From contig JAJDDX010000229.1 in NCBI GenBank assembly GCA_029260055.1, positions 1 through 36,768 of the forward strand: a stretch of DNA of 36,768 nucleotides, read 5' to 3'. Positions 24,930 to 32,709 of the stretch are shown here, in pieces (the stretch's first letter is position 1; each line of letters begins with the position of its first letter). Below the pieces are notes generated by a model, which was given only the letters and a program-made list of their open reading frames with translations, did not search any database and was not told the origin of the DNA. Source of the stretch: Phycisphaerae bacterium. GTDB lineage: Bacteria > Planctomycetota > Phycisphaerae > UBA1845. The position numbers and the translations under genes were made by a program.

Positions 24930-26266
24930 GCGCTCTCTCGAAACGAAGCCCCCTGCGGCAGCCTTGCCAGCAGGAGGGCATCCAGTTGTTCACGAAGGGC
25001 GTCGACCTTGATCTTCGACACGCTCTCTTTAGCGAAAGCGTAGATCAGAAGGCTGCGCGCCGCCTCGGCGCTGATTCCGCGGGACTGCAAGTAGAACAAG
25101 GCATCCTCGTCGACCTGTCCGATCGTCGCGCCGTGCGTACACTTCACGTCGTCGGCGAAGATCTCGAGCTGCGGCTTGCTGTCGACCTGCGCCTCTTCCG
25201 ATAGAAGCAGGCTCATGTTGGTCTGCTTCGCGTCGGTCTTCTGGGCGTCCTCTCGGACCATGATTCGACCGCAAAACACACCGTGCGACCGCCCTTCCAG
25301 GATGCCCTTGTAGAATTCGCGGCTGTCGCAGTGCGGTACGGCATGGTCGACGCGCAGATGGTTATCCACGTGCTGTTCGCCGTCGATGGTGTAAAGCCCG
25401 TTGAGCGTACACTCCGCGCCTTCGCCTGCCAGCAGCGCCCCGACGTTGTTGCGCACGAGCTTCCCACCCATCGATAGCGTGTGGGAAGTGGCGCAACTAT
25501 CGCGCCCCAGCCGGACGTGTCGCGTGCCGATGTGGAACGCCTCGTCCGCTTCGCGCTGTACGTTGTAGTGATCGACGATGGCACCGTCGCCGACGACGAT
25601 CTCCGTGACCGCGTTGGCGAAGTACTTCGCACCGTCGAGTCCGACGTAGTTCTCGATGACCGTGACCTCGCTGCACTCGCCGACCACGATGAGATTGCGC
25701 GGGTGAGACACAAACGGTGATGCGGTCGAGGTCGACAGATACAGAACGTGAATCGGTCGTTCGATCTTCTTGCCCGACTCCACCCGAATGACCGCCCCGT
25801 CCTCGACGATCGCCGTATTCAGAGCGGCGAACGCCTGAGTCACGCTGTCGGTGTGCTTGCCCAGATGCTCTTTGACGACCGCGTCACCCGATTCGACGGC
25901 GGCAGCCAGGCTCCCCGCGTGCAAGCCGGCCGACAAGCTGTCGATAATCGACAGGTCGCGAGCGAAGTGCCCGTTGATGAAGACCAGCAGCCCCCCCACC
26001 GCATCCGCCATCGCAAGCCGCGCGATCTGAGCGGCAGTCACACCGTCTATTGCACTGCGGTCGGCACGTTCGAACGCGATCTTCGCGATGGGCGCTACGT
26101 TCGTGTATCGCCAGTCCTCGTCCTTCGTCGTCGGAAAGCCCAGTTCGGTGAACCGCGCCATGGCGGTTTTGCGCGCGGGCAAGAACCAGTCCGACGCGGC
26201 GCCGCCCTGCTCGAACCGGTCGAAGTGGGCGAGGTAAGTGTTCTTGTCTTCCTTAACGTGTGCCAT
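24926..26266 (-). CDS. sufD: Fe-S cluster assembly protein SufD
   Basis: This 446-residue beta-helix protein forms the SufBC2D scaffold on which Fe-S clusters are built. The N-terminus has the DEDWRYTN motif (in FPTTKDEDWRYTNVAP). The C-terminus has CTHGATIGQVDEDALFYLQSRG, containing the conserved His, and LLIYAFAKE. GAGG precedes the ATG by five bases. It starts 18 bases after sufC, and its stop overlaps the sufS start as ATGA. Confidence 0.95.
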   Translation of the reverse strand: MAHVKEDKNTYLAHFDRFEQGGAASDWFLPARKTAMARFTELGFPTTKDEDWRYTNVAPIAKIAFERADRSAIDGVTAAQIARLAMADAVGGLLVFINGHFARDLSIIDSLSAGLHAGSLAAAVESGDAVVKEHLGKHTDSVTQAFAALNTAIVEDGAVIRVESGKKIERPIHVLYLSTSTASPFVSHPRNLIVVGECSEVTVIENYVGLDGAKYFANAVTEIVVGDGAIVDHYNVQREADEAFHIGTRHVRLGRDSCATSHTLSMGGKLVRNNVGALLAGEGAECTLNGLYTIDGEQHVDNHLRVDHAVPHCDSREFYKGILEGRSHGVFCGRIMVREDAQKTDAKQTNMSLLLSEEAQVDSKPQLEIFADDVKCTHGATIGQVDEDALFYLQSRGISAEAARSLLIYAFAKESVSKIKVDALREQLDALLLARLPQGASFRESA

Positions 26267-26284
26267 ATCAGCCTCGTCCTAGCC

Positions 26285-27055
26285 TTACGATGTGACCGCC
26301 TCAGTGCCGGCTTTCGCGTCGTCGACACCCTTGTACCCGTTCTGTTCGAGTTCCAAGGCCAGTTCCTTGCCGCCGGACTTGACAATGCGGCCATCCATCA
26401 GCACGTGGACGAAATCGGGCACGATGTAGTTGAGTAACCGCTGGTAATGCGTCACCACGACCATGGCTCGGTCCGGACCGCGCAGCTTGTTCACGCCGTC
26501 GGCGACGATCTTAAGTGCGTCGATGTCGAGCCCGGAGTCGGTCTCGTCGAGGATGGCCAGCGTCGGCTCCAGCATGGCCATCTGGAAGATTTCGTTGCGT
26601 TTCTTCTCGCCGCCGGAGAAGCCTTCGTTGATGGCACGATTCAACAGCTTCGAGTCGATCTCGACGTACTCGGCCTTCTTCTTGACCACGTCGAGGAAGT
26701 CCATCGCGTCGAGTTCTTCCTCGCCGCGGTGCTTCCGGATCGAGTTGATCGCGGCTCGGAGGAAGTAGTTCGTCGTGACGCCGGGGATCTCGACCGGGTA
26801 CTGGAACGCCAGAAAGATGCCCTCGCAGGCACGCTTGTCGGGCGTAAGTTCCGTAAGGTCCTGCCCCTTGTAGATGATCTGGCCCTGCGTCACTTCGTAG
26901 GCCTCATGACCCGCGAGCACTTGCGCCAGCGTACTCTTGCCCGACCCGTTGGGCCCCATGATCGAGTGGACCTCACCGGCGTTGACCGTCAGGTCGATGC
27001 CTTTGAGGATTTCGTGTCCCTCGACGTTGGCGTGTAGATTCCGAATCTCCAGCAT
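26285..27055 (-). CDS. sufC: Fe-S cluster assembly ATPase SufC
   Basis: This 256-residue ABC-type ATPase drives conformational change in the SufBC2D complex. Walker A is GPNGSGKST (34-42), the signature is FSGGEKKRNEI (near 150), and Walker B with its neighbours is LAILDETDSGLD, where the family-specific DETDSGLD is intact, followed by the His of the switch (VVVTHYQRLL). It is separated from sufB by 176 bases holding a palindromic element, and from sufD by 17. Confidence 0.96.
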   Translation of the reverse strand: MLEIRNLHANVEGHEILKGIDLTVNAGEVHSIMGPNGSGKSTLAQVLAGHEAYEVTQGQIIYKGQDLTELTPDKRACEGIFLAFQYPVEIPGVTTNYFLRAAINSIRKHRGEEELDAMDFLDVVKKKAEYVEIDSKLLNRAINEGFSGGEKKRNEIFQMAMLEPTLAILDETDSGLDIDALKIVADGVNKLRGPDRAMVVVTHYQRLLNYIVPDFVHVLMDGRIVKSGGKELALELEQNGYKGVDDAKAGTEAVTS

Positions 27056-27231
27056 CGCTATCTCTCTTTCGCGTCGACCGGCGGGAACCGGGGCATAGCA
27101 CGTCTTGGCACATCAAATGACGGGTGGCCTGGGCAAGCGGCAGCTTGCCCGTGAGCAGCTGCCGAGGACACGGGCAAACAAGTTTGCCCATGCCACCCCG
27201 GTGGACCCTTCAATTGAGATGCGACGAAGCA
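27056..27231. other. sufB-sufC gap
   Basis: This 176-base spacer is unusually long inside an otherwise tight operon. It holds the palindromic element listed at 27122-27198 and the ribosome site of sufC (GAGAG). No gene is seen. Confidence 0.7.
27122..27198. repeat. 77-bp structured palindromic element between sufB and sufC
   Basis: The ends are inverted repeats (GGGTGGCCTGGGCAAG against the complement of the right end, one mismatch in the first 15). Inside are several perfect stems: 27131-27138 with 27143-27150, 27172-27179 with 27182-27189, and two alternatives that compete with the first, 27138-27145 with 27157-27164 and 27145-27153 with 27169-27177. It looks like a REP- or MITE-like dispersed repeat that inserted in the operon and could fold in the mRNA. 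Confidence 0.7.
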
Positions 27232-28680
27232 CTAGCCAACGCTGCCTTCCAAACTGACCTCTAGTAGTTTCTGAGCTTCAACCGCGAATTCCATCGGGAG
27301 TTCGCGGAACACTTCCTTGCAGAAGCCGTTGACGATCATGGAGACCGCGTCTTCCATCGAGATGCCGCGTTGCATCATGTAGAAGAGTTGGTCCTCGCCG
27401 ATCTTGGACGTAGTGGCTTCGTGCTCCATCTGAGCCGTCTTGTTCTTGACCTCGATGTACGGGAAGGTGTGCGCGCCGCACTGATCCCCGATCAACATCG
27501 AATCGCATTGCGTAAAGTTGCGGGCGTCCGTCGCGCCGCTGTTGATGCGCACGCCGCCGCGGTAAGTGTTCTGTCCGTGGCCGGCTGAGATACCTTTCGA
27601 GATGATCGTGCTGCGCGTGTTCTTGCCGATGTGGATCATCTTCGTGCCGGTGTCAGCCTGCTGATAGTTGTTCGCCATCGCGACCGAATAGAACTCGCCC
27701 ACCGAGTTGTCGCCCAGTAGGATGCAGCCGGGGTACTTCCAGGTAATCGACGAACCCGTCTCGACCTGCGTCCACGAGATGTGCGAGTTACGCCCCTGGC
27801 ACTTGCCCCGCTTGGTGACGAAGTTGTAGATGCCGCCCTTGCCCTCTTTGTCGCCCGGGTACCAGTTCTGTACGGTCGAATACTTGATGCTCGCGTCGTC
27901 AAGCGCGACGAGTTCCACCACGGCTGCGTGAAGCTGGTTCTCATCGCGCATCGGAGCGGTGCAGCCTTCCAGGTAGCTCACGTCGGCCCCCTCGTCTGCG
28001 ATGATCAGCGTCCGCTCGAACTGTCCCGTGGAGGCTGCGTTGATCCGGAAGTAGGTCGACAGCTCCATCGGACACTTGACGCCCTTGGGGATGTAGACGA
28101 ACGAACCGTCGGTGAAGACCGCGGAGTTCAAGGCGCTGAAGAAATTGTCACCGGTCGGGACCACGGAGCCGAGGTACTTCCTGACCAGCTCCGGATGCTC
28201 CTTTACGGCTTCAGAGAACGGGCAGAAGATGATGTCGAGTTCGGCGAGCTTCTCGCGGAACGTCGTCGCGACGGACACGCTGTCGAAGACCGCATCGACC
28301 GCCACGCCCGCGAGCTTGGCACGCTCTTCCAGCGGAATGCCGAGCTTCTCGTAGGTGCGTAGCAGTTCCGGATCGACCTCGTCGAGGCTCTTGGGAGCGT
28401 CCTTGTTCTGCTTGGGCGCGGAGTAGTAGACGATCTGCTGATAGTCGATCGCGGGGTACTTGACGTTCGCCCAGGTCGGCTCGGTCATCGTGAGCCAGTG
28501 CCGATAGGCCTTGAGCCGCCATTCGAGCATGAACTCCGGCTCGCCCTTCTTCGCCGAGATGACGCGGATCACGTCCTCGTTGAGGCCGGCCGGCACGGCG
28601 TCCGCCTCGATGTCCGTGACGAACCCGTACTTGTATTCCGACTCTGCCCACTGATCGATCGTGGAACCCGATTCAGACAT
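27232..28680 (-). CDS. sufB: Fe-S cluster assembly protein SufB
   Basis: This 482-residue protein is the cluster-binding beta-helix subunit of SufBC2D. Family features include [10 protein letters not shown] at the start, [26 protein letters not shown], the long core ending in [23 protein letters not shown], with the Cys that receives sulfur, and [22 protein letters not shown], with the conserved His and Glu. Length is typical. It follows the A-type carrier gene by 52 bases. Confidence 0.96.
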   Translation of the reverse strand: MSESGSTIDQWAESEYKYGFVTDIEADAVPAGLNEDVIRVISAKKGEPEFMLEWRLKAYRHWLTMTEPTWANVKYPAIDYQQIVYYSAPKQNKDAPKSLDEVDPELLRTYEKLGIPLEERAKLAGVAVDAVFDSVSVATTFREKLAELDIIFCPFSEAVKEHPELVRKYLGSVVPTGDNFFSALNSAVFTDGSFVYIPKGVKCPMELSTYFRINAASTGQFERTLIIADEGADVSYLEGCTAPMRDENQLHAAVVELVALDDASIKYSTVQNWYPGDKEGKGGIYNFVTKRGKCQGRNSHISWTQVETGSSITWKYPGCILLGDNSVGEFYSVAMANNYQQADTGTKMIHIGKNTRSTIISKGISAGHGQNTYRGGVRINSGATDARNFTQCDSMLIGDQCGAHTFPYIEVKNKTAQMEHEATTSKIGEDQLFYMMQRGISMEDAVSMIVNGFCKEVFRELPMEFAVEAQKLLEVSLEGSVG

Positions 28681-28732
28681 CCATCTTCACTCCGGGCGGC
28701 GATGCCGCCGTGCAAGGTTCGGCGAGCCCGCG

Positions 28733-29077
28733 TTACACGGAGAAGCTGCTTCCGCAGCCGCAGCTCGTGTTGGCGTTCGGGTTGTTGAAGACAAAGCCGC
28801 GTCCCATCATTTCGTCCCGGTAGTCGATGGTCGTGCCGTCGAGGTAGAGGAAACTCTTGGAATCGCAAATCACCGGGACACCGTGCTGATCCCAGTTTTC
28901 GTCGGTTTCCGTCATCGTGTCGACGAGATCGAGCGAGTAGCTAAACCCGCTGCAACCACCGCCCTTGACGCCGACGCGCAGATAGAACTTCTTGGGCTCC
29001 GCGCCTTCGGCTCCGTTCTGTTGGTCGATGATCGTCTTGACCTCTTTCGCGGCCATTTCGCTCAGTATGATCGCCAT
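28733..29077 (-). CDS. A-type Fe-S carrier protein (SufA/IscA/ErpA family)
   Basis: This 114-residue HesB/IscA-family carrier collects clusters from SufBC2D and hands them to apo-proteins. The three cluster-binding cysteines are present: Cys42 in GGGCSGFSY and Cys106/Cys108 in SCGCGSSF. The start is taken as the second ATG (29077), since GGAG lies nine bases upstream of it but only three bases upstream of the earlier ATG at 29083. It is the second gene of the operon. SufA, IscA and ErpA cannot be told apart by sequence alone, so no symbol is given. Confidence 0.93.
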   Translation of the reverse strand: MAIILSEMAAKEVKTIIDQQNGAEGAEPKKFYLRVGVKGGGCSGFSYSLDLVDTMTETDENWDQHGVPVICDSKSFLYLDGTTIDYRDEMMGRGFVFNNPNANTSCGCGSSFSV

Positions 29078-29133
29078 TAGCATCTACTCCGCTTCGTTAG
29101 AGTCGACGTGGTGCCCGACGAGGCGAGATCGCG

Positions 29134-29628
29134 TCAGGACCGTCCGTCCACCGTATCCAATGCCTCGCCGTTGTCGCTCGACGCGCCGGGCACTCCCAAC
29201 GTGACCGGCTTCGCATCGAACGCTAAGTCAGCGAGGCTCACTTGACTCAGGTATTCACGCAGCCCGCGGTGCACGCGCCTCACGGGCTCCTTGATCTTGC
29301 ACGAGCGTTCCAGGTCGCAGTCGGCGTCCGCTTCTTCGAGTTCGCCACCGCAACACGCAGCCAGCCGGATCGAACCCTGAATGGCGTCGATCATGTCGGC
29401 AAGGCTGATCTCACGGGCCGAGCGTGAAAGGCGATAGCCGCCCTTCGCGCCCTTCGTCGATGCGACCAGACCGAACTGGACGAGTTGGTGCAGGACGTTC
29501 GTGAGCATGGGAAGGGGGATGCCGATCGTCTCGGCGAGCTCGCGCGCGCTGGCATGTTCGGGATCGCGGCGCGCCAAATCGGCCATCGCGACGAACGCGT
29601 AATCAGCTTTACGAGTGAGCGAGAGCAC
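29134..29628 (-). CDS. Rrf2-family Fe-S sensing transcriptional regulator (SufR/IscR-like)
   Basis: This 164-residue protein has a winged-helix DNA-binding half (LSLTRKADYAFVAMADLARR, AETIGIPLPMLTNVLHQLV, GAKGGYRL) and a cluster-binding part with Cys92, Cys93, Cys104 and Cys110 (ACCGG, DADCDLERSC). This matches the IscR layout of three Cys near 92-104. It probably holds a [2Fe-2S] cluster and represses the suf operon that it heads when cluster supply is adequate. The start is set at GTG 29628, which gives the canonical 'MLSLTRKADYA'; the frame is open to a TTG at 29643, which has no good ribosome site. Confidence 0.9.
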   Translation of the reverse strand: MLSLTRKADYAFVAMADLARRDPEHASARELAETIGIPLPMLTNVLHQLVQFGLVASTKGAKGGYRLSRSAREISLADMIDAIQGSIRLAACCGGELEEADADCDLERSCKIKEPVRRVHRGLREYLSQVSLADLAFDAKPVTLGVPGASSDNGEALDTVDGRS

Positions 29629-29692
29629 TGAAACACCACCCAATCCGCACGAGAGTCCGCAAAAACCGCCTTCGGCCCAGCGACCAGCCCAG

Positions 29693-29721
29693 TATATACT
29701 ACCATATCGGTGCTACTTCAA
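29693..29721 (-). promoter_or_regulatory. Promoter of the rrf2-suf operon
   Basis: On the minus strand TTGAAG (29716-29721) and TATATA (29693-29698) are 17 bases apart. The -10 lies in the perfect 10-base palindrome AGTATATACT (29691-29700), a possible autoregulatory site. The transcript would have a leader of about 55 bases. Confidence 0.55.
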
Positions 29722-29880
29722 GGCGGAATATGCACTAATTTGGTGATAATTTCTCCGTGCGTCGTCGCGGCTCCGTGCCGCCACGCGCCATCGATCCGGA
29801 ACTACTTGCGGATACAGGAGTTATGGCGTATTCTGGCCGCCAGGCTGCAGGCTGGGTCCGGTACCGCGAGGGAGTTCGTC

Positions 29881-30210
29881 ATGCCTCAATGGGTTCGCAC
29901 ATGGCTTCAACGACACCAGCACCCCTTATCGCAGGTCCTGCACGCCGTTGGCATCCCGCTGCTGCCGTGGGCAGCCGTGCTGATCGTTGTCCAGCTCGCT
30001 GACGGGGCATGGTCTCTCTGGTGGAGGCCGGTGGCCCTGGTCGCGGTGAGCTACCTGCTTCAATGGGTGGGCCACTGCGTCGAGGGCAACACGATGGGCG
30101 AATTGATCCTGATCAAAAAGGCGCTCGGCAAGCCTTATGTCGCGATCTCGCCCCGCTACGCAGACCGCGTGCGGGCCAATGAGGTAGCGAGTCGAGGCAC
30201 GGATGGCTAA
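29881..30210 (+). CDS. DUF962 / Mpo1-like small membrane protein
   Basis: This 109-residue protein has two or three membrane helices. Conserved features of DUF962 (YGL010w/Mpo1) are visible: HPLSQVLHAVGIPLL near the N-terminus, LQWVGHCVEG in the second half, and the final LGKPYVAI. The His residues in these motifs are the metal ligands proposed for the yeast fatty acid alpha-dioxygenase Mpo1; whether bacterial members have that activity is unknown. GGGAG sits six bases before the ATG. The open frame extends 170 bases further upstream but with non-family sequence. Its end overlaps the next gene by eight bases. Confidence 0.8.
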   Translation: MPQWVRTWLQRHQHPLSQVLHAVGIPLLPWAAVLIVVQLADGAWSLWWRPVALVAVSYLLQWVGHCVEGNTMGELILIKKALGKPYVAISPRYADRVRANEVASRGTDG

Positions 30211-30685
30211 GACACCGATCACGATACGTACAGCCTCGGACAGGGATGAAGAGTTGATCGTGTCGAACAACCGTGCGATGGCGCTCGAGACCGAGAGCAA
30301 GGCGCTTGATGCAAAGGCGAGTGCGGACGGGGTACGCCGCGCGCTGGCCGATCCGACGCGTGCGCTCTATTTCATGGCGGAATCAGGAGGCGAAGTCGTC
30401 GGTCAGGCCATGATCACGACCGAGTGGAGCGACTGGCGCGACGGTTTCTTCTGGTGGTTTCAAAGCGTCTACGTCAGGCCCGGGCACCGCTGTAAGGGTG
30501 TCTTTCGCGCCCTTTACGAGCACATCCGGACAGCCGCGCATGATCGCGGAGACGTGTGCGGGCTGCGACTCTATGTGGATCGTGACAACACGCACGCTCT
30601 CGATACCTACGAGAAGCTCGGCATGGAGGTGGCGAACTATTTGCTCTGCGAGGAGGACTGGTCGAGCCGGGATGCAGAATCCTGA
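30203..30685 (+). CDS. GNAT-family N-acetyltransferase
   Basis: This 160-residue protein has the GNAT fold: TIRTASDRDEELI at the start, the central beta strand EVVGQAMITTEW, and motif A FWWFQSVYVRPGHRCKGVFRALYEHIRT, in which the acetyl-CoA pyrophosphate loop (R-x-x-G-x-x-R/G pattern) is altered to RPGHRCKGV. Next come GLRLYVDRDNTHALDTYEKLGMEV, the motif B with the catalytic Tyr. The substrate is unknown. It overlaps the DUF962 gene by eight bases, so the two are probably co-transcribed, perhaps as a small stress or maintenance operon. Confidence 0.88.
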   Translation: MAKTPITIRTASDRDEELIVSNNRAMALETESKALDAKASADGVRRALADPTRALYFMAESGGEVVGQAMITTEWSDWRDGFFWWFQSVYVRPGHRCKGVFRALYEHIRTAAHDRGDVCGLRLYVDRDNTHALDTYEKLGMEVANYLLCEEDWSSRDAES

Positions 30686-30738
30686 ACCGGGGTGGGACAG
30701 CGCCCGCCACCGTCATACAACCAAGTACAAGACCTTCC

Positions 30739-30768
30739 TTGCCCGCCCACTCGTCCGTCGCCTACAAT
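30739..30768 (+). promoter_or_regulatory. Candidate promoter for carboxypeptidase copy 1
   Basis: TTGCCC (30739-30744) and TACAAT (30763-30768) are 18 bases apart, about 105 bases before the start at 30875. The -35 matches only the TTG core, so this is tentative. Confidence 0.35.
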
Positions 30769-30874
30769 ACCCGTGTCGGGACGGTGCGGCGCGGTCATCG
30801 CGAAGGCCGGCAAACTGACCGCACCCGTCGAGTGCCCGCCGCCGGTGTTGCCTCAAGGACCCGAGAGCCACACG

Positions 30875-32437
30875 ATGTACCGCCACGCCCCCTACTGCAC
30901 AATCGCCGGTATCCTCACAACGCTCTACCTCTTCCCGCTGTTGGTTGACGCCGCGCCGCAAGTCGAACCCGGCTACCAGGTTCTTCGCGTCACGGTGAAG
31001 GACGCCGCGCAGCTTCAGAAACTGATCAAACTCGACGAGCGGCGCCGCGACCTCGAAATCTGGGCGGATCAACTCGCCCCCGGGCAGCTTGACGTGCGAG
31101 CGTCACTGGCGGCGAAGCAGGCACTGTCGGAGGCAGGTCTTCGCCACACGGTCGAGATCCAGGACCTACGGGCCCATTACAGCACCCTCTTTCCCGGCGG
31201 TGGCGGCGACTTCTTCGATAACTACCGCACCTACGATGAACACATCGCGCTCATGCAGAGCTTGGTCGCGACCTACCCGAACCTCGCGCAGATGTTCAGC
31301 GTGGGACAATCCGTTCTCGGGCGCGAGATGTGGGCCCTGCGCATCACGGGCCCCGGAGCCGACAAGACGGGTGTGTTGTATCACGGAGGCCAGCACGGCA
31401 ACGAGATCATGGGGCCGGCCGTCGTCGCTTACACCGCGCGGCACGTACTGCAGAACTACGGGTCCGATGCCGAGGTCACGGCACTTGTCGATGGCCTGGA
31501 GTGGTACCTGCTTCCGATCATGAATCCGGACGGCTATGTGGCCGGAAGCCGCGGCAACGCCGCCGGCGCGGACCTCAATCGCGACTGGGGCGGGCCCGGC
31601 AGCCAGCCGAACCCGTTTTCCCAGCCCGAGACGGTAGCCGTCTCGGCGTTGTTGATCGCGAACCCGAGCGTTCGCGTCTACATGGATTTCCACACGCACG
31701 GCTACATGATCATGTGGCCCTGGGGACACACACCCGAGTACTGTGAAGATCAGCCGACGTTCGACTTGCTCGGCACGCTGATGGCGGACCGAATCATCGA
31801 AGTCCGCGGCACCGACTATTGGCGGCGCGGTCCGGTCAATACGACGATCTACCCCGTCGCGGGCGGCTCCAACGACTACGTCTATGGCGATCTCGGGCGA
31901 TGGGCGTTCACGATCGAGATCGGCTACGCGCACTACATGTCGCCTATCGAGATTCTCCCAAGTGCCCAGGAGATGGCAGCCGCCCTTCGAGGGTTGTCCG
32001 GGTGGGCCGCGGACTGCAACGGCAACGGCATCCTCGACAAGCAAGAGATCGACAGCGGGCAGGCCGTGGACTGCAACGAGAACCTGACGCCCGACGTCTG
32101 CGAGGGCATCCCCGATTTTGACGGCGACGGCGCGATCGACGTCTGCGACCCGGACACCGACAACGACGGTGTCCTCAACGAGGACGACATTTGCCCGTTT
32201 TCACTTCCCGGGGCTCCGATCCATACGGATGGCGGGCCCGTCGGCGACAGCAACGGGAACTGCACCGTGGATCACATAGACTACGCCCGATTCCGGCCCT
32301 GCCTGTTGGGTAGCGGCCCGGGCACGCCCCCACTGCAGGGGCAATGTGAGCAGTACTTCGACTTCGACGGCGACGGTGACGTCGACCTGGCGGACGTGGC
32401 GATGTTCTTCGACGCGTTCGCCCCGGGCGCCGGCTAG
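30875..32437 (+). CDS. Secreted zinc carboxypeptidase (M14), copy 1, with Ca-repeat tail
   Basis: This 520-residue exported metallopeptidase should remove C-terminal residues from peptides. A signal peptide precedes AAPQV (about residue 26). Residues 30-105 look like a propeptide. The M14 catalytic set is intact: zinc ligands His174 and Glu177 in GGQHGNEIMG and His273 in DFHTHGYM, substrate-binding Asn235/Arg236 in DLNRDWGG, and the general base Glu348 in FTIEIGYAH. After about 375 comes a tail of Asp/Asn/Cys repeats (DCNGNGILDKQE, DFDGDGAIDVCDPD, DNDGVLNEDD) and a dockerin-like pair ending FDFDGDGDVDLADVAMFF. The ATG is preceded by GAGAG at seven bases. Confidence 0.92.
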   Translation: MYRHAPYCTIAGILTTLYLFPLLVDAAPQVEPGYQVLRVTVKDAAQLQKLIKLDERRRDLEIWADQLAPGQLDVRASLAAKQALSEAGLRHTVEIQDLRAHYSTLFPGGGGDFFDNYRTYDEHIALMQSLVATYPNLAQMFSVGQSVLGREMWALRITGPGADKTGVLYHGGQHGNEIMGPAVVAYTARHVLQNYGSDAEVTALVDGLEWYLLPIMNPDGYVAGSRGNAAGADLNRDWGGPGSQPNPFSQPETVAVSALLIANPSVRVYMDFHTHGYMIMWPWGHTPEYCEDQPTFDLLGTLMADRIIEVRGTDYWRRGPVNTTIYPVAGGSNDYVYGDLGRWAFTIEIGYAHYMSPIEILPSAQEMAAALRGLSGWAADCNGNGILDKQEIDSGQAVDCNENLTPDVCEGIPDFDGDGAIDVCDPDTDNDGVLNEDDICPFSLPGAPIHTDGGPVGDSNGNCTVDHIDYARFRPCLLGSGPGTPPLQGQCEQYFDFDGDGDVDLADVAMFFDAFAPGAG

Positions 32438-32709
32438 CGGGGACCGCTGTGCGGCCGCAGAGGCCTGGTTGTTCGCCCGGCCGCCGCGAGACCTTGCACT
32501 TTGGCGACGCGCTACGGCGTCATACGATCCCTTTGGACGATTACCCTTGCGGCGTCCGCCTCGCTCTACCTAGAATGGTCGGCGCAGCGGTGGAGTCGCA
32601 GGGCAATGCGATTACCGACGTACCGCCGCGACTACGGCCGTCCCTCCCGACGCACGGCTGATAGGACAACGGCTCTCTGTCGGTCGAGCCCCAACCTGTG
32701 AGCAGACGC
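32438..32709. other. Spacer between the two carboxypeptidase genes
   Basis: These 272 bases hold no gene. They contain a candidate promoter at 32547-32576 and no hairpin terminator that I can see. Confidence 0.5.
32547..32576 (+). promoter_or_regulatory. Candidate promoter for carboxypeptidase copy 2
   Basis: TTGCGG (32547-32552) and TAGAAT (32571-32576) are 18 bases apart. The -10 context CTAGAATGGTCGG closely matches that of the promoter at 14708-14736 (CTAGAATGGCCGG). Confidence 0.4.

Noticed and set aside
23796-25043. A 415-codon plus-strand frame
   Set aside because: Antisense to sufS and sufD, with low-complexity basic composition.
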